From contig JBLMZI010000004.1 of NCBI GenBank assembly GCA_050258755.1, positions 62,001-126,000 on the forward strand: a stretch of 64,000 nucleotides of DNA. Reading direction: 5' to 3'. Source of the DNA: JBLMZI01 sp050258755 (lineage in GTDB: Bacteria > Bacillota > Syntrophomonadia > Syntrophomonadales > DTU052). The stretch's first letter is position 1. Every line of letters begins with the position of its first letter. The notes under the pieces were generated by a model that did not search any database, was not told the DNA's origin, and saw only the letters and a program-made list of their open reading frames with translations. Shown in pieces: positions 59,676 to 64,000 of this stretch. The position numbers and the translations under genes were made by a program.

Positions 59676-61139
59676 ATGAGAGAGCAGGCTCTGATGAAAT
59701 TCAGCGGATTCATTCAGGAAAAGATGGGATTGTATTTCCCCGCGCGCCGGATTCCGGATCTGGAGCGGGCACTTCATAGTTTGACCGAAGAGATGGGTTT
59801 GCGTGACATCGGCCAGACCGTTGACCATTTTACTTCCGGGATTTTGACGCGAGGCAGCCTTGAACTGCTGGCCAGCAAGCTGAGTGTCGGGGAAACCTAT
59901 TTCTTCCGTGAAAAAACCGCTTTTGACATCCTGCGAACGGATATGCTTGGGCCGCTTATCGAGGAACGGCGAAAAACCACGAAACATCTACGGCTTTGGA
60001 GTGCGGGCTGCGCAACCGGGGAAGAGGCCTATTCGCTTGCGATGGAACTGGTTCTGATCATTCCGGACCTGGCGGATTGGAATATTTTCATTCTGGGAAC
60101 CGACTTTAATCCGGATTATCTGATGAAAGCCAAAACGGGGGTCTATACCGAGTGGTCCTTTCGGAAGGTCCCGGAGGACGTCAAACGGACTTTCTTTCGA
60201 ATAACTCCGGAAAACAGGTATGAATTGATTCCATCGATCCGGCAAATGGTGACATTTTCGTATCTGAATCTGGCTGAGGACACGTTTCCTTCGCCACTAA
60301 CTCAAACATCTTCCATGGATATTGTCTTTTGCCGGAATGTCATGCTTTATTTCGATCAGCGGTTGAAAAATCGGCTGCTGAACCGGTTTTATGAGAGCCT
60401 GGTCCCCGGCGGCTGTTTGGTGGTTGGGGCCAGTGAGGGAATTAATCTGGTCCCGCAGGGGATGAAGCTGTTGCGGCCAAACTGCATGGTCGCCTTTCAA
60501 AAAGAGCCGCTCCCCCAGCGGGAAGTCATGGTGCCGGTTCAGACGATCCAGGCAGCCGCGGCAACCAAAAACAGTGTTCCGGCACCGCCGATTGAACTTG
60601 AGATGGCCGAAAAAACGCCTGCCGGCTTCACTGTGAAAGAACAGTTGGAACATTCTCAGGCGTTATACGACCAACGCGATTACCACGCGGTGATCCGGTT
60701 GATGACTGAAATTGTCAAAGATGCAAATCATCAAGGACAGCTTGCTGAAATCACCATTCTTGGCGCAAAAGCCTTCGCCAATATCGGCGAGTTGGCTACA
60801 GCGGCCGAATGGTGTGAACGTGCGATCTGGTTCGATCAGGTCAATCCCGAACTGTATGCATTGTATGCGTCGGTTCTCGAAGAGCGGGGTATGCCAAAAC
60901 AAGCCATCAGCGCCCTGCGGAAAGCCCTGTTTTTAAAACCGGATTCAGTGATCAATCATTTTACCATAGCGACCCTTTATGAGCATGAAGAAAACCGCCT
61001 TGAGGCCGATAAGTACTTTCGCGGTGCGGTCGAGCTGCTTCGGAAACTGGACGAAGACAGCGCTCTTCCCGGGGCCGAGGGCATGACCGCCGGCCGAATG
61101 ATGCAGATCATCCTTGCAAGGTCCGGAGGCGAAAAGTAA
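59676..61139 (+). CDS. CheR-type methyltransferase with C-terminal TPR
   Basis: 487 residues. CheR N-helix region, then the SAM domain (KLSVGETYFFREKTAFDILR; LRLWSAGCATGEEAYSLAME; DIVFCRNVMLYFDQRLKNRL; LVPGGCLVVGASEG). A linker leads to TPR-like repeats in the last 150 residues (AATAAEWCERAIWFDQVNPEL-type; AISALRKALFLKPDSVINHF). It methylates receptor glutamates; CheR-TPR fusions are typical of Wsp and Frz-like systems. Start uncertain (ATG 59676 or 59694). Confidence 0.92.
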   Translation: MREQALMKFSGFIQEKMGLYFPARRIPDLERALHSLTEEMGLRDIGQTVDHFTSGILTRGSLELLASKLSVGETYFFREKTAFDILRTDMLGPLIEERRKTTKHLRLWSAGCATGEEAYSLAMELVLIIPDLADWNIFILGTDFNPDYLMKAKTGVYTEWSFRKVPEDVKRTFFRITPENRYELIPSIRQMVTFSYLNLAEDTFPSPLTQTSSMDIVFCRNVMLYFDQRLKNRLLNRFYESLVPGGCLVVGASEGINLVPQGMKLLRPNCMVAFQKEPLPQREVMVPVQTIQAAAATKNSVPAPPIELEMAEKTPAGFTVKEQLEHSQALYDQRDYHAVIRLMTEIVKDANHQGQLAEITILGAKAFANIGELATAAEWCERAIWFDQVNPELYALYASVLEERGMPKQAISALRKALFLKPDSVINHFTIATLYEHEENRLEADKYFRGAVELLRKLDEDSALPGAEGMTAGRMMQIILARSGGEK

Positions 61140-61142
61140 TCC

Positions 61143-61805
61143 ATGAGAGATTATCCATTCCCGGCTGAATCCATTAAAACCGAAGAGCCTTTTGAAGACG
61201 CGGCTAACCTTGGCCTTGAATCGGAATTCGGGCGGCACGAATTAACCAGAGCTGCGATTGAAAGGCGGTTCGCCCCGCTTTCGGAGGAAAAACGGAACAC
61301 GATCCTTCGAACCCGGGCTTTGGAACTTTCGCGCGAACCCCGACCGGACGAACGGGACGAAGCAAGTCTTCAGGTCGTGGAATTCATGCTGTCCTATGAC
61401 CGGTATGCAATTCCGTCAGCCCGGGTTAAAGAGGTTCGGCCGCTTCGGGAACTCACACCGGTTCCATGCACGCCGCCGTTTATCGCCGGCATTATCAATG
61501 TGCGGGGGCAGATTCTTTCCGTGTTGGACATCCGGACGATTTTTGAGATTCAGCAGCGCGGGTTGACCGATTTAAACAAAGTGATTGTCGTCCGTTTTGG
61601 CGATCTTGAAGTGGGCATTCTCGCCGATTCCATCCTGGGTGTACGGCGGCTGCCGCTCGAACAGATTCAGCCAAGCCTGGCGACCCTGACCGGCATGAAG
61701 GCGGAATACCTGCGTGGCGTTACCCAGGACCGGGTGGCGATCGTGGATGTGGAAAAACTGATGACCGACCGCCGAATCCTGGTGGATGATCAAATTGAAC
61801 CATAA
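61143..61805 (+). CDS. CheW-type protein with N-terminal extension (WspD-like)
   Basis: 220 residues: about 70 charged residues including ILRTRALELSREP, then a CheW domain (FMLSYDRYAIPSARVKEVRP; FIAGIINVRGQILSVLDIRT; LEVGILADSILGVRRLPLEQ). The extended second CheW following CheR-TPR is the WspD position. The start is four bases after the CheR stop, with GGAGGCG upstream. Confidence 0.92.
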   Translation: MRDYPFPAESIKTEEPFEDAANLGLESEFGRHELTRAAIERRFAPLSEEKRNTILRTRALELSREPRPDERDEASLQVVEFMLSYDRYAIPSARVKEVRPLRELTPVPCTPPFIAGIINVRGQILSVLDIRTIFEIQQRGLTDLNKVIVVRFGDLEVGILADSILGVRRLPLEQIQPSLATLTGMKAEYLRGVTQDRVAIVDVEKLMTDRRILVDDQIEP

Positions 61806-61886
61806 GCATGAGAATCCAGCGGAACCGGCTGGAACATTCATAGAAACGGATTGTTTTCCAGCAATCCAGGCATTTAGGAGGAATAC

Positions 61887-63641
61887 ATGAAACAAGGCGT
61901 TAGTTTTCGCGGCAAAGTCCTGTTTCAAACCGGATTAACCGTCATCGTGCTGATTGTCCTGGTGATCTGGGGCTACTCGATCATGCGTGCGCTCTACCAG
62001 CAGAACGTGATGCAGGAACAAATGAACGCGATCGGACAGACGTTTCGGGCCATTGGTCTGAATCATGAAATCCTCCAGACCCATGTTGCGCATGCGGTAA
62101 TGGAAGGCGATCCATCACTGCTGCAGCGTGCCGCTAATGGGCAGCTTTGTGAATACGGCAAATGGTACTCCAATTCCAAAGAACAGGCCAAATTGGAACA
62201 ATTGCTGCCGGAGTCCGCCAAAGAGATTTTCTTGAAGAAACAGCAGATGAATGCCGCCCACACCGAACTGCACGAGGTGATCATTCAAATTCGGGCTTTT
62301 CTGCTGGCCGGGCAGGTTAAGCAGGCCAAACAGCTTTATACCGAGGTCGCGGTTCCGCGTTCCAACCGGTTTGAACAGCGTTGGATCGAATTCAATCAAG
62401 TCTACGACCGCGCCATCGAACTGCAGTCGGAACAAAGCAACAGCCGCACCTCGAGCAGCATTACGCTGCTCCTGATGATTGGTCTGGGCATCATTTTGGT
62501 TGGCCTGTCCCTGATGGTCTTCAATATTTTCAATATCCTGCGGCCGCTTGCGCAGGCCTTGCATGTCACAAAGCAATTGGCCGCCGGGGCAATTCCACCG
62601 GCCTTTGATACCCATCGAGATGACGAAATCGGTCAACTGCTTGCCGGTCTTTCGGCGCTGGCCGTATCCAATGCCGAAATCGCCGATATGGCGGTTCGCC
62701 TATCGAACGGCGATCTGACCGCTGATATCCATCCGCGCTCGGAGAACGATGCCCTCGGGCGGGCTTTATCAAATATGCTGCAAAACATCAAAGACGAAAT
62801 CACAAGTCTTTCAGAGGCAATTCATGTGTTGAATGCGGCGACGACCGAGATCTCGGCGTCTGCTACACAGTTTGTTTCCAGTGCGGGCGAGACGGCCGCT
62901 TCGGTCTCCGAGACCATCGCTATTATGGAAACCGTGAAAGAAGCTTCCCAGATGTCGAGTGTGACGGCCCGGCAGGTCGCCGGCATTGCCACCACGGCGG
63001 TGGAAGTGTCTCAAACCGGTCAGCGGTCGGTGGACCTAACCATCGAAGCGATGCGGGAAATCCGCGAACAAATGAAACAGATCGCGCAGAGCATTGTTCG
63101 CCTGAGTGAACACAACCGCACCATTGGCGAAATCATTACTGCGGTTGAAGAGGTCGCTGAGCAGTCCAACCTGCTGGCCGTAAACGCTTCAATCGAGGCG
63201 GCCAATGCGGGCGAACAGGGGAAAGGCTTCGCGGTGGTGGCGCAGGAAGTCAAGATTCTTGCCGAGCAGTCGAAAGAGGCGACTTCACAGGTTCGCTCCA
63301 TTTTAAACGATGTTCAGAAAGCCACCTCGCTGGCGGTGATGACCACCGATCAAGGGAGCAAGAGCGTGGAAGCCGGCGTGCGGCAGTCCATCGAAGCCGG
63401 GGATTCCATCCGGAAACTGGCCAAGGCCATTTCTGAAGCTGCGGAATCTGTCGATCAAATCGCCTCATCTGCCGAACAGCAGCTTTTCGGGATGGACCAG
63501 ATCGCCCAGGCGATGACGAATATTGAGCATGCCACAGCTTACAACCTCGACAGTTCGCGCAGCCTGGAGGAAGAGGCCCAGAATATCGAAAACATCGGTC
63601 AACGCCTGAAACAGATGGTTGCGCGGCACCAGAAGAATTAA
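61887..63641 (+). CDS. Methyl-accepting chemotaxis protein with CZB-like extracytoplasmic sensor
   Basis: 584 residues. Membrane spans at 13-33 and 192-213 enclose an outside helical domain with H60xxL, C88 in CEYGKW and H125xxxH129, close to the zinc-binding CZB motif. HAMP at about 214-270, then the signalling hairpin with the conserved tip EEVAEQSNLLAVNASIEAAN and GKGFAVVAQEVKILAEQSKE. It should report to the CheA behind it. ATG 61887 follows AGGAGG. Confidence 0.94.
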   Translation: MKQGVSFRGKVLFQTGLTVIVLIVLVIWGYSIMRALYQQNVMQEQMNAIGQTFRAIGLNHEILQTHVAHAVMEGDPSLLQRAANGQLCEYGKWYSNSKEQAKLEQLLPESAKEIFLKKQQMNAAHTELHEVIIQIRAFLLAGQVKQAKQLYTEVAVPRSNRFEQRWIEFNQVYDRAIELQSEQSNSRTSSSITLLLMIGLGIILVGLSLMVFNIFNILRPLAQALHVTKQLAAGAIPPAFDTHRDDEIGQLLAGLSALAVSNAEIADMAVRLSNGDLTADIHPRSENDALGRALSNMLQNIKDEITSLSEAIHVLNAATTEISASATQFVSSAGETAASVSETIAIMETVKEASQMSSVTARQVAGIATTAVEVSQTGQRSVDLTIEAMREIREQMKQIAQSIVRLSEHNRTIGEIITAVEEVAEQSNLLAVNASIEAANAGEQGKGFAVVAQEVKILAEQSKEATSQVRSILNDVQKATSLAVMTTDQGSKSVEAGVRQSIEAGDSIRKLAKAISEAAESVDQIASSAEQQLFGMDQIAQAMTNIEHATAYNLDSSRSLEEEAQNIENIGQRLKQMVARHQKN

Positions 63642-63694
63642 CCAGCGGTATACCAGACCCAAAGCGTACCCGAAACCGGGAGGAACGAGTCGGG

Positions 63695-64000
63695 ATGAAT
63701 TATAAAGAAGATGATTTTCTAAAACGACTCCTGGTCATGTTTAAGATTGAAGCGGAAGAACGTGTCCGTGTGATGTCCTCAGCGCTGGTCGAATTGGAAA
63801 ACGCGGAGGTTGATCTTCGCGCGGCCATTTTAGAAACCGTTTTCCGGGAAGCCCACAGTCTGAAAGGGGCTGCCCGGGCTGTTAACGCGCGTGAAATTGA
63901 AATGATCAGCAAAGCGCTGGAAGGCGTTTTTGCCGCATTAAAAAGAAATGATATCCAGGCCACGGCTGCGACCTTTGATGCCCTGCATCAAGGTGTTGAC
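63695..64000 (+). CDS. CheA-type histidine kinase (partial, HPt domain only)
   Basis: First 102 codons; the rest is beyond the right edge. The phosphotransfer helix FREAHSLKGAARAV with its His is clear. ATG 63695 follows GGGAGGA by about ten bases. A WspE-like kinase with a receiver domain would be expected (inference). Confidence 0.93.
   Translation, partial: MNYKEDDFLKRLLVMFKIEAEERVRVMSSALVELENAEVDLRAAILETVFREAHSLKGAARAVNAREIEMISKALEGVFAALKRNDIQATAATFDALHQGVD

Noticed and set aside
1..64000. CRISPR arrays, insertion sequences, prophage or integrase genes
   Set aside because: No repeated spacers, transposase or phage-type genes were seen; the window reads as core chromosome with small accessory parts.

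Overview
The window looks like one continuous chromosome segment of a spore-forming Firmicute, with a moderately high GC content judged by eye. Three things point that way: the gene order tepA-ylzJ-spoIIIE/ftsK ... rimO ... cinA-recA-rny-ymdB-spoVS ... miaB-ylbF-mutS-mutL-miaA-hfq-spoVK-hflX-(aluminium resistance)-glnA-lexA, which is a Bacillus/Clostridia core layout; a Bacillus-type SOS box in front of recA; and a sigma-H-like promoter in front of spoVS. A clostridial or Limnochordia-like lineage is my inference. No phage, insertion sequence, CRISPR array or rRNA was seen.

Layout. 1-9.4 kb is a mixed accessory stretch: an ABC-type efflux operon (cut at the left edge), two very small genes, tRNA-Leu(CAG), an ECF sigma/anti-sigma pair, a PPC-domain protein, a CBS-ACT protein, a lone divergent flagellin, a PAS-PAS-GGDEF diguanylate cyclase and a secreted stalk-domain protein. 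9.5-30.6 kb runs rightward through core genes (tepA, ylzJ, ftsK/spoIIIE, an HTH-PfkB-like protein, mnmH, rodZ, rimO, a short FtsH-like protease with its membrane partner, cinA, thpR, recA, rny, ymdB, spoVS, dipeptidase, PHP phosphatase, LysM-NlpC/P60, guaB). At 30.64-30.85 kb a 67-codon leftward gene has an in-frame TGA at the second position of a CxxC motif and reads best as a selenoprotein of the DUF1858 family. 31-48 kb holds a radical SAM enzyme, DegV, a CoA-binding protein, miaB, ylbF and a mutS-hyuA-deacetylase-mutL-methyltransferase-miaA-hfq run, then spoVK and a UbiB-like kinase. 48-51.5 kb is a leftward group that looks like polyhydroxyalkanoate storage (DUF1653, slipin, phasin-like, PhaC-like). 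51.6-58 kb holds yjbQ, sirtuin, marR, hflX, the aluminium resistance lyase, DUF456 and glnA, with lexA convergent. 59.1-64 kb is the start of a chemosensory operon (CheW, CheR-TPR, CheW, MCP, CheA) whose order resembles the Wsp surface-sensing/c-di-GMP systems.

How the parts fit. recA and lexA each carry a candidate LexA site, so an SOS circuit is visible. Selenium use is suggested twice: by mnmH (tRNA 2-selenouridine synthase) and by the putative Sec-encoding gene with its own promoter, ribosome binding site, SECIS-like hairpin and terminator. The stand-alone diguanylate cyclase and the Wsp-like cluster together suggest c-di-GMP control of surface behaviour. The most interesting items are the candidate DUF1858 selenoprotein, the minimal FtsH-like protease with a separate partner, the Wsp-like operon whose receptor has a zinc-binding-type sensor outside the membrane, and the two short genes with full expression signals at 2.6-3.1 kb.
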